Assembly: GCA_963698015.1 (NCBI GenBank)
Contig: OY969109.1
Location: 1,674,001 to 1,738,000 of the forward strand
Direction: 5' to 3'
From: VAXT01 sp963698015
GTDB taxonomy: Bacteria; Actinomycetota; Thermoleophilia; Gaiellales; Gaiellaceae
Length of the DNA stretch: 64,000 nucleotides
The notes under the pieces are model-generated. The model made no database searches, was not told the origin of the DNA, and worked only from the letters and a program-made list of their open reading frames with translations. The translations under genes and the position numbers were made by a program. Positions 8,601 through 16,028 of the stretch are shown here, one piece after another; positions within the stretch are counted from its first letter, which is position 1; every line of letters begins with the position of its first letter.

Positions 8601-9191
8601 TCACATCTCGCGGCGCCCAGAGAGAGCACGCCCGAGTGTGACTTCGTCGGCGTACTCGAGGTCTCCTCCGACGGGAAGGCCGCTGGCCAGGCGCGTCACC
8701 CGCACCCGCCCGCGCAGGCGGTCGGCGAGATACGCGGCCGTCGCCTCGCCGGTCATGTTCGGGTTCGTCGCGAGGACGACCTCCTGGATGCCGTTCCGGT
8801 CGACCCGGCCCATCAGCTCGTCGATCCGCAGGTGCTCGGGCTCGACGCCGTCGATCGGCGACAGCGAGCCGCCGAGGACGTGGTACAGCCCGCGATATTC
8901 GTGCGTGCGTTCCAGAGACACGAGGTCCGCCGGCTGCTCGACGACGCAGACGAGCGTCCGGTCGCGCCGCTCGTCGCGGCAGATGTCGCAGCGCTCCTCC
9001 TCGGTCAGGTTGCCGCACTCGCTGCAGAAGCGGACGCGCTCCTTGACCTCGTCGATCGCGGCGGCGAGGGCCTGCGCCTCGTCGCGCGGGACCCGGAGCA
9101 GGTGGAACGCGAGCCGATGCGCGGTGCGCGTGCCGACTCCGGGCAGGCGCGTCAGCTGCGCCACGAGGTTCTCGACGGCCGGCGAGAGCAT
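8601..9191 (-). CDS. recR: Recombination mediator RecR
   Basis: This 196-residue protein works with RecF/RecO to load RecA at gaps. The helix-hairpin-helix segment LTRLPGVGTRTAHRLAFHLL is at the N-terminus. A four-cysteine zinc finger (CSECGNL with CDICRDERRD) follows at about 55-75, then the Toprim domain with VVEQPAD, VLGGSLSPIDG and VLATNPNMTGEATA. Length and motif order match the family exactly. It is probably the first gene of recR-lysC-asd here, because two plus-strand response regulators separate it from dnaX-ybaB, with which it usually shares an operon. Confidence 0.96.
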   Translation of the reverse strand: MLSPAVENLVAQLTRLPGVGTRTAHRLAFHLLRVPRDEAQALAAAIDEVKERVRFCSECGNLTEEERCDICRDERRDRTLVCVVEQPADLVSLERTHEYRGLYHVLGGSLSPIDGVEPEHLRIDELMGRVDRNGIQEVVLATNPNMTGEATAAYLADRLRGRVRVTRLASGLPVGGDLEYADEVTLGRALSGRREM

Positions 9192-9249
9192 GTCCGAATT
9201 GTGCCTTGGGGAGTCGGATTGCCCGCTCCGCCGGCGAGGATGCGGGCTG

Positions 9250-9255
9250 TAGTGT
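9250..9255 (+). promoter_or_regulatory. Leaderless-type -10 box before first response regulator
   Basis: TAGTGT at 9250-9255 lies seven bases before the GTG at 9263. The 71-base gap from the recR start to this GTG must hold the promoters of both divergent genes. No Shine-Dalgarno sequence is visible in front of the GTG, which fits a leaderless transcript. Confidence 0.4.
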
Positions 9256-9262
9256 CCTTGCA

Positions 9263-9718
9263 GTGAGCCTCAGGATCCTGATCGTGGACGACGAGAGCGC
9301 GATCAGGCTCGTCTGCCGGCTCAACCTCGACTCTGCCGGGTTCCAGACCCTCGAGGCGGCGGACGGAGAGACCGCGCTCGCGCTGGCCCGCTCCGAGCAG
9401 CCGGACCTGATCTTGCTCGACATCATGCTCCCGGGCATCGACGGCTGGGGCGTCGCAGAGGAGCTCGCGGCCTCGCCGGAGACGCGCGAGATCCCAATCC
9501 TGTTCCTGAGCGCCCGCTCGGATCGAGCGGACGAGGAGCGCGGCCACGAGGTCGGCGGGCTGGGCTACATCACGAAGCCGTTCGACCCCGAGGAGCTGAT
9601 CGACCGGGTGCGCGAGGTCCTCGAGCGGACTCGCCGCGGCGAGCGCCAGGCGGTGCGAAAAGAGTGGAAAGAGCGGCTTTCGCCGGACCAAGTGCAGCCC
9701 AAATCTTCCGCCGGATAG
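9263..9718 (+). CDS. Single-domain response regulator (receiver only)
   Basis: This 151-residue protein is a CheY-type receiver domain without an attached output domain. The acidic pair is in LIVDDESA. The phosphoacceptor Asp is in LILLDIMLPGIDGWG, the conserved Ser in LFLSARSD, and the Lys in YITKPFDPEELIDRV. A basic tail of about 30 residues follows. All residues needed for phosphorylation are present. A cognate kinase is not encoded in the window. It diverges from recR and precedes a second receiver gene, so the two may belong to one phosphorelay. Confidence 0.85.
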   Translation: MSLRILIVDDESAIRLVCRLNLDSAGFQTLEAADGETALALARSEQPDLILLDIMLPGIDGWGVAEELAASPETREIPILFLSARSDRADEERGHEVGGLGYITKPFDPEELIDRVREVLERTRRGERQAVRKEWKERLSPDQVQPKSSAG

Positions 9719-9785
9719 CGCAGGACTGTCCGAATTAGCGGGAAATCTGGGTGAACCCAGACTGTTCAGAGCGGCCGCCACAGGT

Positions 9786-9791
9786 TACGTT
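9786..9791 (+). promoter_or_regulatory. Leaderless-type -10 box before second response regulator
   Basis: TACGTT at 9786-9791 is followed by exactly six bases and then the GTG at 9798. The same TACGTT-N6-GTG arrangement is found at 24300-24312, which supports a shared promoter type. Confidence 0.5.
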
Positions 9792-9797
9792 CGCGTT

Positions 9798-10232
9798 GTG
9801 CCGTCGCTTCACCCGAGCCGCAGCTTCGGAGAGCTACGCGTATTGATCGCCGACGACGACCGTCGCTTTGCGGAGTCGCTGCGCGCGACGCTCTGCTCGG
9901 ACGAGCGCGTCGAGGTGATCGGGATCGCCAGCAGCGGAGCCCAGGCGGTGAGGCTGGCGGCGTCGCTGCTCCCCGACATCGTGCTCATGGACGTCAGGAT
10001 GCCCGGCGTCGACGGCCTGACGGCGACCCGGCGCATCCACGAGCTCGGATTGCAGTGTCGAGTCCTGATCCTCACAGGAGCGAGCGGCGACGTCGAGGAG
10101 GCCGAGGCGCTTCGAGCCGGGGCCGACGGCTTCGTGCGCAAAGAGGGTGGAGTCGAGCAACTGCGCGAGGTCTTCTTCGAGGTCGCCTCGCTGACGTCGG
10201 CGCTCGCAGCCGTCGGGAAGCTCGCGGGCTAG
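9798..10232 (+). CDS. Single-domain response regulator, NarL-type receiver
   Basis: This 144-residue receiver has the acidic pair in LIADDDRRF, the phosphoacceptor Asp in IVLMDVRMPGVDGL, the Thr in LILTGASGD and the Lys in GFVRKEGGVEQL. It resembles the receiver half of NarL/FixJ regulators, but the protein ends about 20 residues after the receiver and carries no HTH. Its stop codon shares the palindromic bases CTAG with the stop of ybaB on the other strand. It may act through protein contacts or feed a separate DNA-binding partner. Confidence 0.83.
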   Translation: MPSLHPSRSFGELRVLIADDDRRFAESLRATLCSDERVEVIGIASSGAQAVRLAASLLPDIVLMDVRMPGVDGLTATRRIHELGLQCRVLILTGASGDVEEAEALRAGADGFVRKEGGVEQLREVFFEVASLTSALAAVGKLAG

Positions 10233-10549
10233 AGACCGGGGAGCCCGAGGCCGCCGAGGTCGCCGAGCCCGGACATGCCGCCGAGCTTCGACTGGGCGAG
10301 CGCCTGGGCCGAGCGCAGCGCCTCGTTGACCGCCGCCAGGACCATGTCCGAGAGCATCTCCGGGTCGTCCGGGTCGATCGCCTCGGGCGCGATCTTGATC
10401 TCGGTGATCTGCAGGTCGCCGGTTGCCTTGACCGTGACCACCCCGCCGCCGGCCGAGGCCTCGACGATCTCGTTCTTCAGCTCCTCCTGCGCCTGGGCCA
10501 TCTGCGCCTGAAGCTGCTGCACCTGCTGCATCATCTTGTTCATGTCCAT
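10229..10549 (-). CDS. ybaB: YbaB/EbfC family nucleoid-associated protein
   Basis: This 106-residue protein belongs to the small DNA-binding YbaB/EbfC family, whose members form dimers shaped like tweezers. The N-terminus MDMNKMMQQVQQLQAQMAQA forms the typical long helix, followed by EVEASAGGG-type sequence (EIVEASAGGGVVTVKATG) and ITEIKIAPEAIDPDDPE. The C-terminus is rich in Gly and Leu, as is usual. Its ATG shares one base with the stop of dnaX (TAATG), so it is translationally coupled. This is the family's standard position between dnaX and recR. Confidence 0.93.
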   Translation of the reverse strand: MDMNKMMQQVQQLQAQMAQAQEELKNEIVEASAGGGVVTVKATGDLQITEIKIAPEAIDPDDPEMLSDMVLAAVNEALRSAQALAQSKLGGMSGLGDLGGLGLPGL

Positions 10550-12138
10550 TACTGGTCGTCGACCTCCCGGGCGTCTAGCTGGTCCTTCATCAGCTGGATG
10601 ATCTGGTCCTCGCCGGCCGGCGCTTCGTCCTCGGCCGGTTCGTCGTCACCGTTCTCGCCGACCGCGAAGTCGAGCGCGAGCTTGCGGCCCGTGACCTCGT
10701 AGAGGGCGTCTGCCAGCAGCGTTGCGTTCTTCGGCTCCTCGGCGAGCTGGCGATGGAACGACGCCGCGGCCGGGAACTCGACCGTCAGCCGGTCCTCGTC
10801 GAGCTGGGACGGATGCGCCTCGCGCAGCATCGACGCGGTCGGGATCGACTTCTGCTCGACGGCCGGGAGGATCGTCCGCTGCCAGGCCTCCTGGAGCTGA
10901 GAGAGCTCGACCGACGGCGGCTCGCTCGCGGGCGCAGACGCCACCTCCTCCTGACCTTGTAACACAGTGTTACTTGGTTCCGGAGGCGTGGTTCCCTGAG
11001 GCGTGCGCTGCTCCAGCTGCTCGAGGCGGTACGCGATCGATTCGCGCTCCAGGTCAGCCGCCGGCCGCGTGACCTTGACCAGTGCAAGCTCCAGCGGTAG
11101 GCGCGGGTCTCCGCCCTGCCGCATGTCGTCGACGGCCACCGCGAGCAGATCGCAGAGCCGAAGGACGGTCGCCTCGCCCAGCTGGTTCGCCTGCGCCCGT
11201 AAGCGCTCACGCATCTCATCGGTCAGGGGCAACGAGTCGGGCACCTCGCCCATGTGCTGGACGAGCAGGAGCTGTCGCAGGTGCTCGAGCAGATCCGTGA
11301 CCAGGCGTCCGAGATCCTGGCCCTGTTCGGCGAGCTCCTCGAGAAACGTCAACGCACCGGCCGTGTCGCGATCGACGACGAAGTCGCAGATCCGGAACAG
11401 CGCCTCCTCCTCGACCGCGCCGAGGAGCTGCAGCACCGCCTGCACGGTGACCTTGCCCCCGGTCGCGGCAGAGAGCTGGTCCAGCGTGGACACCGCGTCG
11501 CGGAAGCTCCCGCGCGCCGAGCGGGCGATCAGCGCGAGCGCCGCCTCGGGCGCCTCGATGCCCTCGCCTTCGGCAACCGTCTTCAGGTAGCGGATGATCT
11601 CCGGTAGCCGCGGCCGCGAGAGGACGAACGTCTGGCAGCGCGACCGGACGGTCGACAGCATCTTCTGCAGCTCCGTCGTGCAGAAGACGAACACGAGGTG
11701 GGGCGGAGGCTCCTCGATCAGCTTCAGGAGCGCGTTGAACGCGGCATCCGTGAGCTGGTGGGCCTCGTCGAGGATGTAGACCTTGTAGCGGCCCTCGACC
11801 GGCTGCAGGACGACGCGCTCACGGATCTCTCGAATGTCGTCGATGCCGCGCTGGGAGGCCGCGTCCATCTCGACGACGTCGAGCGAGGTTCCGGCCGCGA
11901 TCGCGACGCACGCGTGGCACGTCCCGTCCGGGTCCGGCGTCGGCCCGTGGGCGCAGTTGAGCGCCTTCGCGAGGATGCGCGCGAGCGACGTCTTCCCCGT
12001 CCCGCGGGGCCCTGCGAAGAGGTACGCCTGCCGCACGTTCCCGGCCGAGACCGCGTTCCTCAGCGTGCGGACGACCGGCTCCTGGCCGACCACGTCGTCG
12101 AACCCTTGCGGACGATATTTGCGGTAGAGCGCGGTCAA
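10549..12138 (-). CDS. dnaX: DNA polymerase III subunit gamma/tau
   Basis: This 529-residue clamp-loader ATPase opens with YRKYRPQGFDDVVGQE, the usual start. The Walker A motif is GPRGTGKTS, Walker B is ILDEAHQL, and the sensor-1 and arginine-finger regions follow (CTTELQKML, STVRSRCQTF). The zinc module shows only three cysteines (one in ALNCAHG, two in TCHAC), where many family members have four. Domain III and a short acidic tau-like tail complete the protein. No obvious slippery sequence for a shorter gamma product was identified. It is co-transcribed with ybaB. Confidence 0.95.
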   Translation of the reverse strand: MTALYRKYRPQGFDDVVGQEPVVRTLRNAVSAGNVRQAYLFAGPRGTGKTSLARILAKALNCAHGPTPDPDGTCHACVAIAAGTSLDVVEMDAASQRGIDDIREIRERVVLQPVEGRYKVYILDEAHQLTDAAFNALLKLIEEPPPHLVFVFCTTELQKMLSTVRSRCQTFVLSRPRLPEIIRYLKTVAEGEGIEAPEAALALIARSARGSFRDAVSTLDQLSAATGGKVTVQAVLQLLGAVEEEALFRICDFVVDRDTAGALTFLEELAEQGQDLGRLVTDLLEHLRQLLLVQHMGEVPDSLPLTDEMRERLRAQANQLGEATVLRLCDLLAVAVDDMRQGGDPRLPLELALVKVTRPAADLERESIAYRLEQLEQRTPQGTTPPEPSNTVLQGQEEVASAPASEPPSVELSQLQEAWQRTILPAVEQKSIPTASMLREAHPSQLDEDRLTVEFPAAASFHRQLAEEPKNATLLADALYEVTGRKLALDFAVGENGDDEPAEDEAPAGEDQIIQLMKDQLDAREVDDQ

Positions 12139-12266
12139 GAAACGGCCTGAAGCGATTCAACCAGAAACGCCGTCTCTCGCCCGATGGACGAATTCGCGGG
12201 TCCTGGGGGTAGGTTGCCGCCAGGAGGGGAGTAATCGACCGAGCCGCAAGGGCTTGGGGAGAGGAT

Positions 12267-12623
12267 ATGAAGACAGCGCTGACTGCACTAGTCGTCGCGG
12301 TCGCGGCCACCGTGGCGGTCTCGACCGCCTCCGCGTCGGGCTTCAGGTATCTGCAACCCGGCGACCCGATGGCGAACCTGCCGGAGCGCCCGGAAATCGG
12401 GGCCTCTGCGCCAAATTCGCGCGGGGCTGCCTTTCATCACCGGAGGTCTGAGCCGCTTCGCGCCGCGGATTTTTTCGCGCCGCTCGCGCGGCCCCAAAAA
12501 AGCCCGGTCACGCACCCTCTTTCGAAGGCTCGACCGAGCCGGTGCGTTGCGCCATTTGCTCGGGCCAGGCCGACCCGCGGCACCTGGAAGGGATTGCTTA
12601 GCGCTGCTTCCTCCCGGATCTGA
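12267..12623 (+). CDS. Possible small secreted protein, tail antisense to SRP RNA
   Basis: The first 25 residues form a convincing Sec signal (MKTALTALVVAVAATVAVST followed by ASA), preceded by a purine-rich GGGGAGAGG ribosome-binding site. The next 25 residues are GFRYLQPGDPMANL and similar. The remainder reads basic, low-complexity sequence and runs about 125 bases into the opposite strand of the SRP RNA, so that part is unlikely to be a conserved protein. Either a short real gene has lost its natural stop or the frame is chance. No family is recognised. Confidence 0.3.
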   Translation: MKTALTALVVAVAATVAVSTASASGFRYLQPGDPMANLPERPEIGASAPNSRGAAFHHRRSEPLRAADFFAPLARPQKSPVTHPLSKARPSRCVAPFARARPTRGTWKGLLSAASSRI

Positions 12624-12780
12624 CGCGGTTCGCAAGCTCCCAGTGCGCGGAACCTGGCCGTCAACGCTCACGACGCAGGCCCGTGTCTCGAACGGTGCCC
12701 CCTTGAGAGGGAATTCGGCCCCGCTGAAGCGGATTGCGGGTTCAAGGAACCGCTAGCTCCCCGCCTAGCGCGACCGGGCA
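12496..12780 (-). ncRNA. ffs: Signal recognition particle RNA, large (Alu-containing) bacterial type
   Basis: Read on the minus strand, the core GGGAGGAAGCAGCGCTAAG (about 12596-12614) is the conserved helix-8 apical region of SRP RNA, with GTCAGATCC just upstream. Further 5-prime, GCTAGGCGGGGAGCTAGCGG and GAACCCGCAATCCGCT match the Alu-domain sequence known from the Bacillus-type scRNA. The ends pair: GCCCGGTC at the 5-prime end (12772-12779) with GACCGGGC at the 3-prime end (12502-12509), the latter followed by six T (12496-12501), which gives a terminator. Total length is about 285 bases, as in the large type, rather than about 100. It targets nascent membrane and secreted proteins with Ffh. 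Confidence 0.9.
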
Positions 12781-12878
12781 AACGCAGCGTAGCACCGGCT
12801 AATCTGAGCAGCCCCCAGGCGCGTAGCCCAGAGGCCACGTTCCTGCCCCACGTTCTGCGACAAGAAAGGAACAAGTCG

Positions 12879-13064
12879 ATGAGGGGCATCAGGTACTTCC
12901 TGCGGAACGTCACGGCGACGGCCGTACAGGAGCACTTGCGCTCCCAGATCGAGGACACCAGCGGCTCTCCGAAGCTGACGCCGAAGGAGATCGAACTGGT
13001 GCGCTTCATTCGCGACGGATCGTTCGACTGGGGCACCTTGCCGTCTGGGCGTCCCGACTCGTAA
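12879..13064 (+). CDS. Small protein of unknown function (61 residues)
   Basis: The product begins MRGIRYFLRNVTATAVQEHL and continues with SPKLTPKEIELVRFIRDGSF. It is predicted to be mostly helical, with no signal peptide. A purine-rich stretch (AAGAAAGGAAC, 12863-12873) lies just before the ATG and can act as ribosome-binding site. It stands alone between the SRP RNA and the tRNA gene. The composition looks like a real protein, but no family is recognised, so the call rests on start context and amino-acid make-up only. Confidence 0.45.
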   Translation: MRGIRYFLRNVTATAVQEHLRSQIEDTSGSPKLTPKEIELVRFIRDGSFDWGTLPSGRPDS

Positions 13065-13106
13065 GGTCAGCATGCGATCAGAGTTCGGCTAACGTAAGCC
13101 GTTCCC

Positions 13107-13178
13107 GGGCGCGTAGCTCAGCGGGAGAGCGCCCGCTTCACACGCGGGAGGTCCCTGGTTCGATCCCAGGCGCGCCCA
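13107..13178 (+). tRNA. tRNA-Val (anticodon CAC)
   Basis: A full cloverleaf can be drawn. Acceptor GGGCGCG pairs with CGCGCCC, the D-arm is GCTC/GAGC, the anticodon arm is CCCGC-TTCACAC-GCGGG with anticodon CAC, and the T-arm is CCTGG-TTCGATC-CCAGG. The discriminator base is A, and CCA is not encoded. It reads GUG codons. Confidence 0.96.
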
Positions 13179-13185
13179 CTGAGAG

Positions 13186-13210
13186 ACCCGCTGGAAGCGG
13201 CGGGTTTTCT
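13186..13210 (+). terminator. Rho-independent terminator after tRNA-Val
   Basis: ACCCGCTG pairs with CGGCGGGT (one G-T pair) around a GAAG loop at 13186-13205, followed at once by TTTCT. The stem begins 8 bases after the tRNA. From here to 13392 no gene or other structure was recognised. Confidence 0.75.
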
Positions 13211-13392
13211 CTTGCCGGGGCTGAGCAGGTACCTACTCGAATCCGCTTTTGGAAGCCAACGGCAGCTCCGAGGGGACACGTCCTAGTGAGCCGTTCGCCG
13301 TGCGGCTCGACGAGCTACTCGACAGCACAGGCGATGCGAAGTGGCGATTCACGGAATAGCCACTCGACTCCCCGCTCGAGGGCAGAACGGCC

Positions 13393-13686
13393 TCAGAGCG
13401 CGTACACGATTAGCACCGCCGCAGTCGCGACAACGATTGCGACGCCGGCGGTGACCTCAGCTAGCCGATCGCGGCGGCCGCTCACTTGGAACGCGATGAA
13501 GATCCACAGCGCTGCGAGCTGGCTGATGAAATCCAGGCGCACGTCGAGGATGTTCTTCGCCACCACAGCCTCGACGAGGAGAGCAACGGCTGCGAGCAGC
13601 GCGATCCTGACTTGCGGGTCGCGGATAGCGGCACCAAGCCGATGAGTCCGCTCGTGCGTGAGCAGTTCGGCGGGCACAACAATCAC
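13393..13686 (-). CDS. Small membrane protein of unknown function
   Basis: This product of up to 97 residues has two predicted membrane helices, about 26-45 (VRIALLAAVALLVEAVVA) and 75-97 (VTAGVAIVVATAAVLIVYAL), joined by a polar linker with VSGRRDRLAE. A strong AAAGGGGG ribosome-binding site lies just before the first GTG. The second GTG nine bases further in has better spacing and may be the true start, giving 94 residues. No family is recognised. Confidence 0.5.
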   Translation of the reverse strand: MIVVPAELLTHERTHRLGAAIRDPQVRIALLAAVALLVEAVVAKNILDVRLDFISQLAALWIFIAFQVSGRRDRLAEVTAGVAIVVATAAVLIVYAL

Positions 13687-13830
13687 CCCCTTTCGGAACC
13701 ATCTCCATTCTCGTGCCCCTGCTGCGTCGCGTCGTCGGTGCGGGCGCTGATCCGTTGGTGTGGGGAACGCGCAGTAGAGTGCCTTCTCCCGAGCTCGAAG
13801 GCCGACAACCGGGGGAGGGGCCTCGCCTAG

Positions 13831-14554
13831 CTAGAAAGTGTCCTCCCCCGAAGCTCCCACCCACGTAAGGGCGAGATTGCGGCCGACCATTGTGCTGAGC
13901 TCAGCTCCCGTCCCGGGTGGAACTGGTGCATCCGGGATCACGTACATAGCCGTGTGGACACCCCACCATTTCGCCTTCTTGAGGACGAGGAAGCCACCCG
14001 CTACCTGCGACGCGGGGACGATCATGCTCGAGGATCGCGATGCGTCTTGGGTGAATGCCGTCCCGCGAAGCAGTCCAGACCGATCGTAGAGCTCCGCTGC
14101 TTTCCACCATGTCATCCTCGGCGGGGCGATCAGCGTCACCATAAAAGCGCCCGGCGTGCCGGGTCCACCATCTGAGAGCGCGATCGTGTCCTCTCCGCCA
14201 GGAACAACCGGCGCAGTACCGGAGAGAGCGGCCCAGGGGATCGTGAGCGCCCCCCGAAAGAGGTTGACGATCAGCGCAGCAAGGCCGATCGTCGCCGCGG
14301 ACGACACAGCCCCAGATAATCGCCCCGAAACCCGAGTCGCCCCCGCCGCCGCCGTTGTCGTCATCAAAGTCGCCCCCGCCGCCCCCATCGTCATCGCCGA
14401 TGCGCGCCGATACCTCCTCTGAGCTCTCAGGGAGGTCCTCGGACTCTGGTGTGGCCACTCCCTCGGAGCTCTCTACGCCTTCCACTCTTCTGGTCCTAAG
14501 TAGAAGCGGCTCCATCGGTAGAAGCTCCTGCTTCTGCATTGCCATCACCCCCAT
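13831..14554 (-). pseudogene. Frameshifted membrane-anchored protein of unknown function
   Basis: Two overlapping minus-strand frames complement each other. The first (from 14554) gives a charged N-terminus with acidic and glycine-rich linkers (GDDDGGGGGDFDDDNGGGGG) ending in GFGAIIW. The second gives the membrane helix AVSSAATIGLAALIVNLF and a soluble domain with TIPWAALSGT, MVTLIAPPRMTWWKAAELYD and GGFLVLKKAKWWGV. Removing one base from the CCCC run at 14310-14313 joins them into a single protein of about 240 residues with one membrane span. A homopolymer sequencing error or a recent mutation are both possible. The soluble domain is not a family recognised here. Confidence 0.5.
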
Positions 14555-14790
14555 GTATTTCCCGATGGACGGTGTGGCGCGCCAGTAGCCATTCTACGCC
14601 CGATGAACCGAAAAGCCAACGTCGCCGAAGGCTGTCTTGCGAGGCGGCCAGGGTGTTCGCAGGCGCTTAGACGGAAACCACCACGAGCACCGTCTCGCCA
14701 TCCTGATCCCGAGTCTCGACGACCCGTACGGCCCCCCACCCGCCCCACCGGGATCGTGTCGCAGGAGCCCAGTTCGGGACGGCCGTGTGA

Positions 14791-15035
14791 AGAACGGGCG
14801 GGTCGGCCGGCGACCCATCTCGGGATCCCGGACTTGGTGTCTTCCTGATCGCCACGATCCTAGGAATCATTCTCCTGGTCGACGACCGCGGTGCCCGTCC
14901 GCCGCCGAGCATCAAGGTCTCTTTCAAGGCCGATCCCGCCAAAGAGACCCTCAAGGTTCGCGTCGTCGCCAACAAACGGAGTGCACCAGCTGTCCCGCGT
15001 GGAGGAGGCGCTTTCCGTGGAGCCGAGAGGGCCTG
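14791..15035 (+). pseudogene. Possible broken gene for a small single-span protein
   Basis: The frame encodes a membrane helix, GVFLIATILGIILLV, followed by a protein-like soluble part, SIKVSFKADPAKETLKVRVV. Codon use matches neighbouring genes. No ATG, GTG or TTG start is in frame upstream before a stop. A nearby GTG at 14787 in another frame would give a plausible N-terminus if one base were lost at about 14810. It may be another frameshifted gene or a chance frame. The rest of 14555-15035 holds nothing recognised. Confidence 0.25.
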
Positions 15036-16028
15036 TCAGCCCTTGGCGACCGCGGTCGTCTCGCGCTGCTCGCGGTGCCAGGCGATCGTCTCGCGAAGCC
15101 CGTCCTCGAGGCCGACCGTCGCCTCGAACCCGAGCAGCTTCTGCGCCTTCGTCGTGTCCGGAACGCGATGCCTGACGTCCTGGTAGTTGCCGGGCAGCGA
15201 CTCGTACGGAACGAAGTGCGCGCGCAGCGGCTCCGGAATGCCGAGATTCTGCTGGACGAGGCGGGCGATCTCGAGGATCGTGGCCGTTGCGCTCGAGCCG
15301 ACGTTGACGATCTCGCCGCGCGACTCCTTCCGCTCGAGCGCCCGAACGAACCCGTCGACGGTGTCCGTCACGTAGGTGAACGTGCGGGTCTGCTGCCCGT
15401 CCCCGTGGATCTCCATCGGCTCGCCGTCGAGCAGCGCTTCGGTGAAGGCGGTCGTCGGGCCGCCCCACCAGCTCGGGTGATTCCGCGGCCCGTACGCGTT
15501 GAAGAGGCGCAGGATCGTCACGCGGAGGCCTTCCTCGGTAGCCAGTGCAAGCGCGAGGTGCTCGTCGTAGAGCTTCGAGACCGCGTACGACCAGCGCTTC
15601 GTCGTCGAAGGCCCCAGCACGAGCTCGCCGTCCTCGCGGAAGGGCGGCTCCGCCATTCCGTACACGTCCGAGGTCGACGTCATGACGAGATCGGCGTCGA
15701 GAGCGAGCGCGGCCTGGCACGCGGCGTGCGCCCCGCCGACGTTGACCTCGAGCGTCGAGACGACCCCGCCGAAGCGCGGGATCTTCTTCGCGGCGAGGTG
15801 CAGGATCGCGTCGCAGCCGTCGAACGCTGCCCGCAGCTGGGGCACCTGCGAGCAGTCGAACTGGTGGAACGTGAAGCCGGAGTCGTTCAGGAACGAGCTC
15901 ATGTTGGCCATCGACCCATAGGACAGGTCGTCCACGCCGACCACCTCGTTCCCCTCCCCGAGGAGCCGTTCGCACAGATGCGAGCCGATGAATCCGGCAG
16001 CGCCGGTGACACCCAACCGTCTGCTCAT
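15036..16028 (-). CDS. NAD-dependent sugar epimerase/dehydratase (extended SDR)
   Basis: This 330-residue protein is an extended short-chain dehydrogenase of the UDP-glucose 4-epimerase/dTDP-glucose dehydratase type. The NAD-binding motif is GAAGFIGSH at residue 9. The catalytic Ser/Thr region is STSDVYG, and the Tyr-Lys pair is in SYAVSK. Substrate-side segments are RLFNAYGPRNHP and the C-terminal GFEATVGLEDGL. It most likely modifies a nucleotide sugar in the cytoplasm for the surface polysaccharide made by the following genes. Exact specificity cannot be read from the sequence. Its ATG overlaps the stop of the FAD oxidoreductase gene upstream by 4 bases. Confidence 0.85.
   Translation of the reverse strand: MSRRLGVTGAAGFIGSHLCERLLGEGNEVVGVDDLSYGSMANMSSFLNDSGFTFHQFDCSQVPQLRAAFDGCDAILHLAAKKIPRFGGVVSTLEVNVGGAHAACQAALALDADLVMTSTSDVYGMAEPPFREDGELVLGPSTTKRWSYAVSKLYDEHLALALATEEGLRVTILRLFNAYGPRNHPSWWGGPTTAFTEALLDGEPMEIHGDGQQTRTFTYVTDTVDGFVRALERKESRGEIVNVGSSATATILEIARLVQQNLGIPEPLRAHFVPYESLPGNYQDVRHRVPDTTKAQKLLGFEATVGLEDGLRETIAWHREQRETTAVAKG

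Noticed and set aside
13081..13094. GGCTAACGTAAGCC before the tRNA as another operator copy
   Set aside because: Its arms are in the reverse order (GGCT...AGCC) and it does not match the ACTAGCC-N4-GGCTAGT form.
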